This document shows, one piece after another, positions 17,906 to 27,082 of a stretch of DNA of 64,000 nt. The notes under the pieces are model-generated. The model was not told where the DNA came from and searched no databases. It saw nothing but the letters and a program-made list of their open reading frames with translations. The stretch is from Bacillus tequilensis KCTC 13622 (GTDB taxonomy: Bacteria > Bacillota > Bacilli > Bacillales > Bacillaceae): assembly GCF_000507145.1 (NCBI RefSeq), contig NZ_AYTO01000008.1, positions 186,001 through 250,000 on the forward strand. Direction: 5' to 3'. Position numbers and translations under genes: made by a program. Within the stretch, counting starts at the first letter, position 1; the number at the start of each line of letters is the position of its first letter.

Positions 17906-18070
17906 ATGAAAGAATTGGACGAAATGATCAGCCGCTTGCGAAACAGAGGAATCAAAGTGGAGAAAGTCAAATATCCGAAACAGACCTTGTCAGAGAAAAA
18001 ATGGGTTCATCAATGCAAACAGCCGCTCAAAGCAAATTACAGAGATTTTAACGGCTATTCTTTCACATAA
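17906..18070 (+). CDS. Small protein of unknown function divergent from yuxN
   Basis: A 54-residue basic protein (MKELDEMISRLRNRGIKVEKVKYPKQ...). ATG 17906 has aaagggtga upstream; the open frame reaches back to 17825 but that part has no RBS. The first third looks like an amphipathic helix; the end GYSFT is short of features. No family recognised. It is divergent from the TetR gene and probably shares its operators, so it may belong to the YuxN regulon. Confidence 0.7.
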   Translation: MKELDEMISRLRNRGIKVEKVKYPKQTLSEKKWVHQCKQPLKANYRDFNGYSFT

Positions 18071-18105
18071 AAAAATAGACTGCAAAAACATGTACAGTCT
18101 ATTTT
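18071..18105. terminator. Bidirectional terminator between the small gene and cssS
   Basis: Stem aaaatagactg / cagtctatttt; it overlaps the last codons of cssS and follows the small plus-strand gene directly. Confidence 0.85.
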
Positions 18106-19454
18106 GGCACTGCTATGCGGTAAGTTACACCCGTTTTGTCATTTTCAATTGAGATAGACGCCTTATGAAGAGTTAAAATTCGTTTTACGATGCTGAGACC
18201 AATGCCGAATTCGCCTTTCTTCCCTTTATTAAATGGCTCATATAGGCTGGAGAGCATCTCATCTTCAATATGCGGGCCGTCATTTTTAATGGTGATCACG
18301 ATATTCCGATCATCTTGTTTCATGCTGATTTCTATTTTTGTGTCAGCATAGCGGATTTGATTTTCCAGAATATTTTCGAGGAGTTTGTTCCATTGCTCCG
18401 GATCGCCCATCATCAGAATGTCTTCTTCTACATTAATTCTCCACGATAATTCTTTCCGCGCCCATTTCAGTCTTTCGATGACTTCTTCCGTCACTTCCGC
18501 GATACTGAACATATCGTACTCCACTTTTTGCTTTGCTAAATAATCCAGCTTCGTTAAATATAATAAATCCTTTATTTTTTTCTCCAGTTTAAGGGCCTCG
18601 CCTTCAATGACATCTACTGTATTTTCAAGATTTCCTTTAGGGAAAATCCCGTCTTTAATCGATTGCGTATAGCCTCTGATGACCATGACCGGCGTTTTTA
18701 AATCGTGAGAGATATTTTGCAAGAGGGTTCTTTCAGTTTCGTCCTTTTGCACAAGCTTTTGGCGCATCTCTTCAATGGTATGGCCCAATTTGCCGATCTC
18801 ATCTTTCCGGTCCACTTTCACTGGGTCATCCCAATCCTGTTCGGAAATCCGTTTGACGTGCTTTTCAAATGCCACGAGAGGCCTTGATAGGTACTTCGCA
18901 AGCCAAATGGCCGGAATCCAGCTTAATAAAATGACAACAGCTATAATAAACAGAAGCTGTTTGAATAGGGTAAAGGCCAGGTCGTCCCGATAAGAATCAA
19001 GCGCGTAAGAGAGCATCATTGCTGATTGTCCATTAACGGAGAGCCCCTTTTTAATGACAAAAAACACTTTCTCTCCATTGATATCGGCGCTGTACCGTTT
19101 CTTTTTGGCCTCCTGCTTATCGGCCAGCTTGTACACCTTATGGATAAACGAAGACGACAGAATGCTTAAATCCTTGTCTGAAGAAGCTTCTTCATTTTCT
19201 GGCAGGAGCACGTGCTGTACGGAGCGGACGGTGGTCGGCGCGGTGGCTTCTTCACTGTAATAACGCCTTTCAATTGAACCCGGCAGGCGGTACTCCGTCA
19301 GAACATGCTGCTCATTTTCAATTGTCGTATACGTTTCATTCGTAAAGAAATCGCGCAGCGTGTTTGAAAATAAGACAAGCAGTAAAAGGGATATCGCTAA
19401 CAGGATGCCGGATATGACAACCCATATTTGAAACGAGAGCGGTTTGTTTTTCAT
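18099..19454 (-). CDS. cssS: CssS sensor histidine kinase (secretion stress)
   Basis: A 451-residue membrane kinase: TM1 at about 11-29, an outside sensor domain (30-165), TM2 at about 167-187, HAMP, HisKA with His250 in LLQNISHDLKTPVMV, and HATPase_c (NILENQIRYADT, FGIGLSIVKRIL). It detects misfolded proteins at the membrane-wall interface and phosphorylates CssR. Its start overlaps cssR by 4 nt. The neighbouring htrB protease is its known target. Confidence 0.95.
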   Translation of the reverse strand: MKNKPLSFQIWVVISGILLAISLLLLVLFSNTLRDFFTNETYTTIENEQHVLTEYRLPGSIERRYYSEEATAPTTVRSVQHVLLPENEEASSDKDLSILSSSFIHKVYKLADKQEAKKKRYSADINGEKVFFVIKKGLSVNGQSAMMLSYALDSYRDDLAFTLFKQLLFIIAVVILLSWIPAIWLAKYLSRPLVAFEKHVKRISEQDWDDPVKVDRKDEIGKLGHTIEEMRQKLVQKDETERTLLQNISHDLKTPVMVIRGYTQSIKDGIFPKGNLENTVDVIEGEALKLEKKIKDLLYLTKLDYLAKQKVEYDMFSIAEVTEEVIERLKWARKELSWRINVEEDILMMGDPEQWNKLLENILENQIRYADTKIEISMKQDDRNIVITIKNDGPHIEDEMLSSLYEPFNKGKKGEFGIGLSIVKRILTLHKASISIENDKTGVTYRIAVPK

Positions 19455-20128
19455 GATGTCATCATCCTGTAGCCGAACCCGTAAATCGTCTCCACCTTCA
19501 ATTCAGGCATCTTTTTGCGCAGTCTCCGGACAAGGTCATCAACAACACGGTCCGTTCCGAAATAATCATGCCCCCATACGTTAACGAGAATATCCTCACG
19601 AGAGTATGGATGCCCTTTATGATGGATAAATAATAGCAGCAGATCAAATTCCTTCGACGTCAAATTGATGATATTTCCGTTTTCATCATAGACTTCGCGG
19701 GCATCTTCAGCGACCCGGTACGAAGAGACGGCGATTTCATTTTTTTGGACAGGCGGAGCATCTTTATAAACGAGCTGCAGCAGCTTTTGCACACGGATAA
19801 TCAGCTCCCGCGGCAGAAACGGCTTTGAAATGTAGTCATTGCTGCCAAGCTCTAAGCCAAGCACTCTGTCAATATCTGCATCTCGGGCGGAAATAAAAAT
19901 GACCGGCACGTCAGGATCTTTCGCTTTGATTTCTTTTATTAATGTATAGCCGTCGGTATCCGGCAGCATGATATCGAGAATCCACAGGTGGGGAGACGGC
20001 GTCATTTTCTTTCTGGCGTCTTCACCTTTCGTAAAAGATGTAATGTTCCAGCCCTCATTCTCTAAATACTTCGTGAGCAGTTCATTCAGGTTATCCTCAT
20101 CTTCAACTAGATAAATGGTGTATGACAA
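19451..20128 (-). CDS. cssR: CssR response regulator (OmpR family)
   Basis: A 225-residue OmpR/PhoB-type regulator: acidic pocket EDED at 9-12, phospho-acceptor Asp52 (WILDIMLPDTDG), and a winged-helix DNA-binding domain ending RVVDDLVRRLRKKM...TIYGFGYRM. It starts at TTG 20128 with aaaggatg upstream. CssR activates htrA, htrB and its own operon. Divergent from htrB, with T-rich repeats in between. Confidence 0.95.
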   Translation of the reverse strand: MSYTIYLVEDEDNLNELLTKYLENEGWNITSFTKGEDARKKMTPSPHLWILDIMLPDTDGYTLIKEIKAKDPDVPVIFISARDADIDRVLGLELGSNDYISKPFLPRELIIRVQKLLQLVYKDAPPVQKNEIAVSSYRVAEDAREVYDENGNIINLTSKEFDLLLLFIHHKGHPYSREDILVNVWGHDYFGTDRVVDDLVRRLRKKMPELKVETIYGFGYRMMTS

Positions 20129-20184
20129 GGCTCTTCACATCCTTTCAACGTCATTATAAACTAGTTTTAACATACGGCAGGACA

Positions 20185-20239
20185 TTTTCATAATTTCACA
20201 TATTCTTTTCATTTTTATCCCACAATGTTTGTTTATGAT
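20185..20239. promoter_or_regulatory. Candidate CssR sites and htrB promoter
   Basis: Hexamers ttttca at 20185-20190 and 20206-20211 are spaced 21 bp (two helix turns), with a tttcac between them. A tatgat -10 lies at 20234-20239. The array sits in the divergent region between cssR and htrB, where CssR is known to act. The exact box is inferred. Confidence 0.6.
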
Positions 20240-20284
20240 ATGTTTAAGGGAAGGAAGGAAGAAAAAGAGCGAGGAAGATGTAGG

Positions 20285-20368
20285 ATGATGAAACATATTC
20301 TATTTTGGTGCTTTGCTTTTCTCCTCATTATTGGGACAATTGAACTTGTACATGCGATGAATATGTAA
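20285..20368 (+). CDS. 27-residue hydrophobic peptide upstream of htrB
   Basis: ATG ATG at 20285/20288, stop TAA at 20366. The product (MMKHILFWCFAFLLIIGTIELVHAMNM) is a single hydrophobic helix of about 16 residues. gagga lies 9 nt before the first ATG. It lies after the htrB -10 box, so it is transcribed in the htrB leader. No similarity recognised. It could be a real microprotein or a translated leader; composition and RBS favour translation. Confidence 0.5.
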   Translation: MMKHILFWCFAFLLIIGTIELVHAMNM

Positions 20369-20404
20369 CGATAAATGAAAAATCGTTAAAGGAGTGTAAG
20401 AACC

Positions 20405-21781
20405 ATGGATTATCGACGTGATGACCAAAACGATCAACATCAAACAGAATCTTCACATACAGAACATTCGAACATAGAAAACCGGCAGCTGATTGAACAT
20501 CCTGAACAGGAATTGCTTGACGCGCCTGTTTCATATGAAGCGGGAAAGCAGGAAACAGCTTCTGCGTTAGAAATGGAAAAGAAAGAAACGGCTGTGAAAA
20601 AGGAAAAGAAACGGAGAGCCGCATGGCTGAGTCCGATTTTAGGCGGGATTATCGGCGGGGGCCTGATGCTCGGTGTCGCTCCTTATCTTCCGTCAGACCA
20701 AAATCAGGCGATCGAGACGGCTTCCGCCAATAAACAGGTGCAATCTAATAATTTTTCAACGACACCGATAACGAACGCTTCAAACGTTGCTGATATGGTA
20801 GAGGATTTAGAGCCGACGATTGTCGGCATCTCAAATATCCAAACCTCTCAAAATAACACATTCGGCACGGGTGGCGGCTCCAGTTCAGAAAGTGAAAGCG
20901 GAACCGGGTCAGGCGTCATTTTCAAAAAAGACAGCAATAAGGCGTATGTCATCACAAACAACCATGTCGTTGAAGGCGCTAATAAGCTGACTGTCACGTT
21001 ATACAATGGGGAAACGGAGACTGCCAAGCTTGTCGGCAGTGATACGATTACTGATTTGGCTGTTCTGGAAATCAACAGCAAGAACATCAAAAAAGTGGCG
21101 AGCTTCGGCGACTCTTCACAGCTGCGTACGGGTGAAAAGGTCATCGCCATCGGAAATCCGCTCGGTCAGCAGTTTTCCGGCACGGTAACACAAGGCATTA
21201 TCAGCGGACTCAACCGGACGATTGATGTGGATACAACACAAGGCACGGTGGAAATGAACGTGCTGCAAACTGACGCAGCGATCAATCCGGGGAACAGCGG
21301 AGGCCCGTTAATCAATGCAAGCGGTCAGGTCATCGGCATCAACAGTTTGAAGGTGAGCGAAAGCGGCGTGGAGTCACTTGGATTTGCGATCCCAAGCAAT
21401 GATGTCGAGCCGATTGTTGACCAGCTGCTGGCAAAAGGGAAAGTAGATCGACCATTTTTAGGCGTGCAAATGATTGATATGTCGCAAGTTCCTGAAACGT
21501 ATCAGGAAAATACACTTGGCCTGTTTGGCGATCAATTGGGCAAAGGTGTTTATGTAAAAGAAGTTCAAGGGAATTCACCAGCAGCAAAAGCCGGCATCAA
21601 ATCTGAGGATGTCATTGTCAAACTAAACGGCAAAGACGTGAAAAGCAGTGCGGATATCCGTCAGATCCTTTACAAAGACTTGAAAGTCGGAGATCAAACG
21701 ACAATCCAAGTGCTGAGAAACGGAAAAACGAAAACATTGAATGTGACATTGACCAAACAGACAGAAAGCAGCACAAGCTAA
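20405..21781 (+). CDS. htrB (yvtA): HtrB, membrane-anchored HtrA-type serine protease
   Basis: A 458-residue quality-control protease. It has a charged cytoplasmic N-terminus (1-72), one membrane segment (about 74-95), a trypsin-like domain with catalytic His187 (TNNHVVEGA), Asp217 (ITDLAVLEI) and Ser298 (NPGNSGGPL), then a C-terminal PDZ domain (about 345-445). It degrades misfolded secreted proteins outside the membrane and is induced by CssRS under secretion or heat stress. ATG 20405 has aaaggagtg upstream. Confidence 0.96.
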   Translation: MDYRRDDQNDQHQTESSHTEHSNIENRQLIEHPEQELLDAPVSYEAGKQETASALEMEKKETAVKKEKKRRAAWLSPILGGIIGGGLMLGVAPYLPSDQNQAIETASANKQVQSNNFSTTPITNASNVADMVEDLEPTIVGISNIQTSQNNTFGTGGGSSSESESGTGSGVIFKKDSNKAYVITNNHVVEGANKLTVTLYNGETETAKLVGSDTITDLAVLEINSKNIKKVASFGDSSQLRTGEKVIAIGNPLGQQFSGTVTQGIISGLNRTIDVDTTQGTVEMNVLQTDAAINPGNSGGPLINASGQVIGINSLKVSESGVESLGFAIPSNDVEPIVDQLLAKGKVDRPFLGVQMIDMSQVPETYQENTLGLFGDQLGKGVYVKEVQGNSPAAKAGIKSEDVIVKLNGKDVKSSADIRQILYKDLKVGDQTTIQVLRNGKTKTLNVTLTKQTESSTS

Positions 21782-21789
21782 TAAGAAAA

Positions 21790-21826
21790 TAAAAAGCTGA
21801 ACCCGAAAAGGGTTCAGCTTTTTTTA
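21790..21826. terminator. Bidirectional terminator between htrB and mrgA
   Basis: Stem aaaagctgaaccc / gggttcagctttt with a GAAAA loop and T7 tail, just before the mrgA stop codon. Confidence 0.93.
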
Positions 21827-22285
21827 TCCTAAGTAGGCGGAAAGCATCCATACTTGTTTGTCCACTTCATCAATTAATCCGACAAACAAGTCCGCTGTTG
21901 CATTGTCTTGATTTTCTTCAGCTAGGCCGATCACGAATTTAGATTCGCTGCTGATTTGTTTGTAGTCGTTTACCAATGCTTGTACCATTTCTGACGCTGA
22001 CGTTTCATTTCCGCCGTCTGTGATAGATGCATGCTCAATGTATTCTTTCATTGTGGCAACAGGCTGCCCGCCGATCGCCAGCAGGCGCTCTGCGATGGTA
22101 TCGACTGTTTCCGCTGCATGGTCATACAGTTCTTCAAATTTCTCGTGCAATGTAAAGAAATGCGGTCCTTTCACATACCAGTGAAAGCGGTGGAGCTTAG
22201 CGTATAAAAGAAACCAGTTTGATAATTGCGTGTTCATTGAATTCTCAACTAATGTTTGGTTTGTTTTTGCGTTTTCAGTTTTCAT
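21824..22285 (-). CDS. mrgA: MrgA, Dps-family DNA-binding ferritin-like protein
   Basis: A 153-residue Dps protein. The ferroxidase-site residues typical of Dps are visible: [44 protein letters not shown]. Dps dodecamers oxidise and store iron with peroxide and coat DNA. A PerR box lies upstream, and a tataat -10 (22319-22324, minus) with ttgatt at 22341-22346 forms the promoter. Induced by hydrogen peroxide and metal starvation in B. subtilis. Confidence 0.96.
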   Translation of the reverse strand: MKTENAKTNQTLVENSMNTQLSNWFLLYAKLHRFHWYVKGPHFFTLHEKFEELYDHAAETVDTIAERLLAIGGQPVATMKEYIEHASITDGGNETSASEMVQALVNDYKQISSESKFVIGLAEENQDNATADLFVGLIDEVDKQVWMLSAYLG

Positions 22286-22353
22286 AAGATAACGTCCTCC
22301 TTGTGATCTGTTAATATAATTATACCATATATTAATTAAAAATCAATACTAAA

Positions 22354-22368
22354 TTATAATAATTATAA
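22354..22368 (-). promoter_or_regulatory. PerR box of mrgA
   Basis: ttataataattataa is a perfect 7-1-7 match to the PerR consensus TTATAATnATTATAA. It lies just upstream of the -35 of the mrgA promoter and 6 bp from the yusZ stop codon. Confidence 0.95.
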
Positions 22369-22374
22369 TTTAGG

Positions 22375-23217
22375 TTAGTTGAATAGTTTTTTCTTCAGGA
22401 TAGACTCCCACGCAGACCAAGGGAATAGCGACCGGAATAACAGGGTGAGCTTGATGCCTTTTCCGATTGGGTAACGGAATTTCTTTACGTGCTGTTTTGT
22501 TGCCAAATGATAAATGAGGTCGGCAACCTCTTGGGGGTCCCCGCTTTCATCGGCGTTTTTTTCGACGTAGGAAAGAATTTTTTTATAGTATTGATGATAG
22601 GCTGAATCGTCTGCAGGCACCGACATATAATTTGATAATGAGGTTGACCAGATCGATGTCTTGTATGAGCCCGGTTCGATTAAAGCGGTTTCGATACCGA
22701 ATGGAAGCAGCTCGATACGCAGGCTTTCAGAAAAACCCTCTAATGCATGCTTGGACGCCGCATAAGGCGACAGCGCAGGGAATCCGGTCAGTCCGCTGAT
22801 GCTGCTCACGTTTATAATCTTTGCGCCGCCGTGCTTTCTTATGTAAGGCAGCACAGTTTTTGTCACATGGATGACTCCAAAGACATTCGTTTCAAATTGC
22901 TGTCTGAAATGTTCCATCGGCACATCCTCGACAAATCCGCCGTAAGCCGTTCCGGCGTTGTTGACGAGAAGATCAATGGGAGCGTAAGCACTCATAGCTT
23001 TCCCGAATAAGGCAATGGATTGTTCATCTGTGACGTCGAGAGCGGTTATGTGAATAGAATCTGACACATTGTGTGCTGCGGCCAATTCCCGCAGCTGTTC
23101 AGCTTTCTCAGGCTGTCTTGTTGTGGCAATCACGAAAAATGACTTGGCGAGCTTTACTGCCGCCAGCTGACCAAAGCCTTTTGACGCTCCAGTTACGATT
23201 GCGATTTTTTTATGCAT
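22375..23217 (-). CDS. yusZ: Short-chain dehydrogenase YusZ
   Basis: A 280-residue classical SDR enzyme: TGASKGFG cofactor loop near residue 13, NNAG near 88, catalytic Ser in NVSSISG and YAASK (YxxxK) near 152. The frame is open from 23256, but ATG 23217 lies 6 nt after aggagg; ATG 23220 would leave only 3 nt. Substrate unknown. It lies upstream of mrgA on the same strand without a terminator between, so read-through into mrgA is possible although mrgA has its own PerR-controlled promoter. Confidence 0.9.
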   Translation of the reverse strand: MHKKIAIVTGASKGFGQLAAVKLAKSFFVIATTRQPEKAEQLRELAAAHNVSDSIHITALDVTDEQSIALFGKAMSAYAPIDLLVNNAGTAYGGFVEDVPMEHFRQQFETNVFGVIHVTKTVLPYIRKHGGAKIINVSSISGLTGFPALSPYAASKHALEGFSESLRIELLPFGIETALIEPGSYKTSIWSTSLSNYMSVPADDSAYHQYYKKILSYVEKNADESGDPQEVADLIYHLATKQHVKKFRYPIGKGIKLTLLFRSLFPWSAWESILKKKLFN

Positions 23218-23292
23218 CATATACCTCCTAAATGATCTGTTACAGCTATTGTACATTCATATACGGAAAAAGACGCCTATAAAAGAAATTTT

Positions 23293-23321
23293 TATACAAT
23301 AATTCAGAATTGTTCTATAAT
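23293..23321 (+). promoter_or_regulatory. Candidate promoter of yusX
   Basis: tataca (23293-23298), 17-bp spacer, tataat (23316-23321), about 30 bp before the yusX start. Confidence 0.6.
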
Positions 23322-23351
23322 AAAACGAAAGAAGGAAAGGGGTTTTGTGTT

Positions 23352-25148
23352 ATGGCGCTGCAAGGGGTAGACCAGAGGTGGGATCTGGATTCATTTTTTA
23401 AGGGCGGGAGCCACTCAGAAGAATTCAAGAGATATATTGAGGAGCTGTCACAAAGTCTCTCTGCATTTCAAGATAGGACTGATGCGTTTCAGGCGCCAGA
23501 ATCGCCCGAAGAGGCTGAAGGGCTGACGGCATTGCTTGCTGTATTCGAACAGACATCTGTCATGCTTCAGCAGGCCGGCGCTTTTGTCGCTTGCCTTCAG
23601 GCCCAGAATATCAATGATCAGAAGGCTATAGAGCATCAGTCACTTATGAACCGGCTTTCCGCAGATTTTCAATCGTCACTCGTTACATTAGATCATAAAC
23701 TTGTGGCCATTGATCAAGATGTGTGGAATGAATTGTTAACAAAACCGGGATTACGCGATGTATCATACATATTAAATGAAAGAAGACAGCGGGTTGCCGA
23801 AAAGCTCAGCCCGGATAAAGAAAAGCTGATTGGAAACCTCGCGGTGGACGGATACCACGCTTGGAGCGACTTATACAATATGGTTGTCGGAAAAATGACG
23901 ATCCCGTATGAGGAAAACGGTGTGAACAAGCAGTTGTCTGTCGGCCAGGCTGAAAATGTGATGGATCATCAAGACCGCGCTGTCAGAAAAACAATATATG
24001 AACGTTTGCATCAAGCTTGGGAAAGCAAGCAGGATGTGTTCAGCAGCACGCTTAATCATTTGGCGGGATTCCGGCTTGAAACCTATAAAGCGCGGGGCTG
24101 GGAGAACGTCTTGAAGGAGCCGCTGCAGATCAACAGGATGAAAAAAGAAACACTTGATATGATGTGGCAGGTCATCACTGAAAACAAGCAGCCGTTCGTT
24201 CAGTTTCTGAACCGGAAAGCCTCGATGCTCGGCCTTGAAAAACTCAGCTGGTACGATGTTGAGGCGCCGATCGGGTCTGACGGAAAAGCCTATACTTATG
24301 ATGAAGCCGCAAATGTCATCATCAGCCAGTTTTCAACGTTTGGCAAAAAGCTGTCCTCTTTCACTGAAAAAGCGTTTCGGGACCGTTGGATAGAAGCGGA
24401 AGACAGGAGCGGAAAAAGAGTCGGCGGCTTTTGCACGAGCTTTCCTGACAGCGGAGAATCGCGGATTTTCATGACATTTTCGGGAAGTGCCTCAAATGTC
24501 TCAACGCTTGCACATGAGCTTGGGCACGCATTCCATCAGGAATCAATGCTCAATGTCAGGCCGTTAAATCGGTCCTATGCCATGAATGTCGCAGAAACGG
24601 CTTCAACGTTTGCAGAGATGATTGTGGCGGATGCGGCTGTCCAGCAGGCGGAGACGAAGGAAGAAAAGCTCGTCCTTCTTGAAGATAAAGTGCAAAGAAG
24701 CGTTGCGTTTTTCATGAATATCCATGCAAGATTCTTATTCGAAACGAGATTTTATGAAGAACGAAAGCGTGGAGTGGTTCCGGCCGGCCGTTTGAATGAG
24801 CTGATGGAAGAGGCGCAAAAAGAAGCATATTGCAATGCGTTAGGAGAATACCATCCGCTCTTTTGGGCGTCAAAGCTTCACTTTCACATCACGAGGGTGC
24901 CGTTTTACAATTTTCCTTATACGTTCGGCTACCTGTTTTCTCTCGGTATTTACGCAATGGCGCTTGAGGAAAAAAACGCGTTTGAAGAGAAGTATATTGC
25001 ACTGTTGCGGGATACAGCTTCTATGACTGTGGAAGATTTGGCGATGAAGCATTTGGGCGCTGATATTACGAAGCGCGATTTCTGGGAAAATGCCATCAAG
25101 CTGGCCGTTCGTGATGCGGAAGCCTTTTTGCAAATGACAGAATCTTAA
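23352..25148 (+). CDS. yusX: M3-family oligoendopeptidase (PepF-like)
   Basis: A 598-residue zinc metallopeptidase of the M3/PepF family. The zinc motif HELGH is at residues 388-392 of the chosen product, inside TLAHELGHAFHQ, and the third ligand Glu lies in ETASTFAEM. Such enzymes cleave short peptides in the cytoplasm. ATG 23352 is used (aggaaagggg upstream); the frame opens at 23310. Monocistronic, with a terminator downstream. Confidence 0.93.
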   Translation: MALQGVDQRWDLDSFFKGGSHSEEFKRYIEELSQSLSAFQDRTDAFQAPESPEEAEGLTALLAVFEQTSVMLQQAGAFVACLQAQNINDQKAIEHQSLMNRLSADFQSSLVTLDHKLVAIDQDVWNELLTKPGLRDVSYILNERRQRVAEKLSPDKEKLIGNLAVDGYHAWSDLYNMVVGKMTIPYEENGVNKQLSVGQAENVMDHQDRAVRKTIYERLHQAWESKQDVFSSTLNHLAGFRLETYKARGWENVLKEPLQINRMKKETLDMMWQVITENKQPFVQFLNRKASMLGLEKLSWYDVEAPIGSDGKAYTYDEAANVIISQFSTFGKKLSSFTEKAFRDRWIEAEDRSGKRVGGFCTSFPDSGESRIFMTFSGSASNVSTLAHELGHAFHQESMLNVRPLNRSYAMNVAETASTFAEMIVADAAVQQAETKEEKLVLLEDKVQRSVAFFMNIHARFLFETRFYEERKRGVVPAGRLNELMEEAQKEAYCNALGEYHPLFWASKLHFHITRVPFYNFPYTFGYLFSLGIYAMALEEKNAFEEKYIALLRDTASMTVEDLAMKHLGADITKRDFWENAIKLAVRDAEAFLQMTES

Positions 25149-25152
25149 AGAT

Positions 25153-25182
25153 AAGCCGTGGCGTTATATGCCTCGGCTTTTT
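25153..25182 (+). terminator. Terminator of yusX
   Basis: Stem aagccg-ggc / gcc-cggctt with a single bulge on each side, followed by T5. Confidence 0.75.
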
Positions 25183-25256
25183 AAATTCTTCCCTGAATGA
25201 GGATTTCATTCTCTGGATATACCTAAAACAAATGGAATCCTACAGGGGGGAAACAT

Positions 25257-25694
25257 ATGCATTTGATCAGAGCAGCCGGGGCTGTTTGTCTCGCAGTGGT
25301 TCTGATTGCGGGCTGCCGTCTCAATGAAGAACAACAGCAGGCAGAAGGAGAACATTCAGCCGTCACTCAACTGAAGTCCGTTCCTTACAGCAATTTCTCG
25401 CTTCGTGTGAGCTACGGGGATGGTGAGCATAATCGGTATGAAGGAATCTATACAAAAAACGGGACTCAGGAAACAGCGGAAATCCAGGATAAACTCTCTG
25501 GCATAACTCAGGAGGGAGAAGAAGCATTAGATGAGATGAAAATGATCCTGAGCGAGCTTTCCGTGAATGACCAAATGGCTGAAACAGAAGTGATTCACAG
25601 TGTGCTGGCAGCGTTTAATCTGGACAGCCATTTTGATCATATCGACTTAAAGCTGAAGCTGAAAAACGGTTCGGTGAGAGAAATCAAGAAATAA
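25257..25694 (+). CDS. yusW: YusW-family lipoprotein
   Basis: A 145-residue lipoprotein with signal peptide and lipobox LIAGC (Cys20). The mature part is hydrophilic, with SVPYSNFSLRVSYGDGEHNRYEG and FDHIDLKLKLKNGS strands, and matches the small YusW-like family of Bacillaceae. Function unknown. aggggggaaac precedes ATG 25257. It is followed after about 50 bp by the Fur-controlled yusV promoter and is probably not part of that unit. Confidence 0.85.
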   Translation: MHLIRAAGAVCLAVVLIAGCRLNEEQQQAEGEHSAVTQLKSVPYSNFSLRVSYGDGEHNRYEGIYTKNGTQETAEIQDKLSGITQEGEEALDEMKMILSELSVNDQMAETEVIHSVLAAFNLDSHFDHIDLKLKLKNGSVREIKK

Positions 25695-25741
25695 CCATGT
25701 GATTAAAAACCATAAACGCCAATGATGTCCAAAATACTAAT

Positions 25742-25779
25742 TGAAAATGATTTTCAAAGTCAGTGTTTTCTGCTACAAT
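25742..25779 (+). promoter_or_regulatory. Fur box and promoter of yusV
   Basis: tgaaaatgattttca (25742-25756) is a perfect 7-1-7 inverted repeat matching the Fur box TGAtAATnATTnTCA. It overlaps the -35 of a promoter with tacaat at 25774-25779. Iron-bound Fur should block transcription here. Confidence 0.92.
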
Positions 25780-25904
25780 GAGGGATATATAACCATATCA
25801 AATGGCTGAATCACTTGCATTGATGACAATTGACTTTAAACGACGCATGTATATAGAAAACGTGCAATACATAGTGCTGCTAAAGCCAGCAAAAAGGAGC
25901 GGTT

Positions 25905-26732
25905 ATGGGTATGAGTGCAATTTCTACAGAAACGCTGAGCTTAGGATACGGGGATGCCGTTATTATTGATGAGTTGAATTTAACAATTCCCAAAGGTGAA
26001 ATTACCGTATTTATTGGCAGCAACGGCTGCGGAAAATCGACACTTTTACGTTCATTAGCGCGTCTGATGAAGCCGAGAGGCGGTTCAGTGCTCCTGGAAG
26101 GAAGAGCGATTGCCAAGCTTCCGACGAAGGAAGTCGCAAAAGAGCTCGCCATCTTGCCGCAGGGGCCTTCGGCTCCAGAGGGGCTGACCGTGCATCAGCT
26201 TGTAAAGCAAGGAAGATATCCTTACCAAAATTGGCTGAAACAGTGGTCAAAAGAGGATGAGGCAGCGGTTGAGAGAGCGCTTAAAGCAACAAAACTTGAA
26301 GACCTGGCTGACCGCGCCGTCGATTCTTTGTCAGGCGGACAGCGCCAGCGGGCTTGGATCGCGATGACGCTTGCGCAGGAAACGGATATTATCCTTCTGG
26401 ATGAACCGACAACGTATTTGGACATGACGCACCAAATCGAAATTCTTGATTTGCTGTTTGAGCTGAATGAGACGGAAGAGCGGACGATTGTCATGGTTCT
26501 CCATGACTTAAACTTGGCGTGCCGCTATGCGCATCATCTTGTGGCTATAAAAGATAAACGTATTTATGCTGAAGGCCGTCCGGAAGAGGTCATTACTTGT
26601 GACCTTGTGCAAAATGTGTTTTCGATGAACTGTCAGGTCACACAGGACCCGCTGTTCGGAACGCCTCTTTGCATCCCTCATGGCAGGGGCAGATGCATTG
26701 TCCAGGAAGCGGCTCTTACATCACATGGATAA
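25905..26732 (+). CDS. yusV: Siderophore ABC transporter ATPase YusV
   Basis: A 275-residue FecE/FepC-type ATPase: Walker [11 protein letters not shown]-loop [14 protein letters not shown], signature LSGGQRQR and Walker [13 protein letters not shown]. No permease or binding protein is next to it; in B. subtilis YusV is known as the shared ATPase for the Feu, Yfi and related iron-siderophore importers encoded elsewhere. ATG 25905 follows aaaaaggagcgg. The Fur box gives iron-starvation control. The leader of about 125 nt contains no convincing structure. Confidence 0.94.
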   Translation: MGMSAISTETLSLGYGDAVIIDELNLTIPKGEITVFIGSNGCGKSTLLRSLARLMKPRGGSVLLEGRAIAKLPTKEVAKELAILPQGPSAPEGLTVHQLVKQGRYPYQNWLKQWSKEDEAAVERALKATKLEDLADRAVDSLSGGQRQRAWIAMTLAQETDIILLDEPTTYLDMTHQIEILDLLFELNETEERTIVMVLHDLNLACRYAHHLVAIKDKRIYAEGRPEEVITCDLVQNVFSMNCQVTQDPLFGTPLCIPHGRGRCIVQEAALTSHG

Positions 26733-26737
26733 TACGT

Positions 26738-26780
26738 CAGCGAAGGAGCTTTCACTGTAGAAAGCTCCTTGCTGTTTTTT
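26738..26780 (+). terminator. Terminator of yusV
   Basis: Stem cagc-aaggagctttc / gaaagctcctt-gctg with an ACTGTA loop and T6. yusU starts 17 bp later, so it is reached by read-through or an unseen promoter. Confidence 0.9.
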
Positions 26781-26796
26781 GAAAGGAAGATGGAAA

Positions 26797-27042
26797 ATGG
26801 AACAAAAACTTCAGGAGCAGCTGGATGGATTGCTGGAGAAGTATACTGAGCTTCTGCTTGGTGAAACAAGCAATGAGCTAAAAGAAGAAGTAAAGCAATG
26901 GGTTTTATACACGCATATCGCCAAAAGCATGCCCCCGCTCGCCAAGCATTGGAATGCAACATATCCTGACGGGAAGCAGGGCATTAAAGATATCATTCAG
27001 CATATTAAGGAATTAAATGAAGCGCATCGAAACAAACAATAG
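26797..27042 (+). CDS. yusU: YusU, small DUF2573 protein
   Basis: An 81-residue, mostly helical acidic-basic protein (EQKLQEQLDGLLEKYTELLLGET, HIAKSMPPLAKHWNATYPDGK) of the DUF2573 family. No catalytic motif seen; function unknown. ATG 26797 has gaaaggaag upstream; an in-frame ATG at 26779 lies within the upstream terminator and is rejected. It is bounded by terminators on both sides. Confidence 0.85.
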   Translation: MEQKLQEQLDGLLEKYTELLLGETSNELKEEVKQWVLYTHIAKSMPPLAKHWNATYPDGKQGIKDIIQHIKELNEAHRNKQ

Positions 27043-27044
27043 CT

Positions 27045-27082
27045 AAAAAAGCAGTCTGCCAATCACAGCAGACTGCTTTTTT
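27045..27082. terminator. Bidirectional terminator between yusU and yusT
   Basis: Stem aaaaagcagtctgc / gcagactgcttttt with a short loop, overlapping the yusT stop codon region. Confidence 0.92.

Noticed and set aside
20328-20624. Minus-strand frame of 98 codons over the htrB start
   Set aside because: It is the reverse of the real htrB 5' end and has no RBS.
25803-25982. Open frame of about 59 codons in the yusV leader, overlapping the yusV start in another frame
   Set aside because: No ribosome binding site before its ATG, and most of it is a shadow of the yusV coding region.
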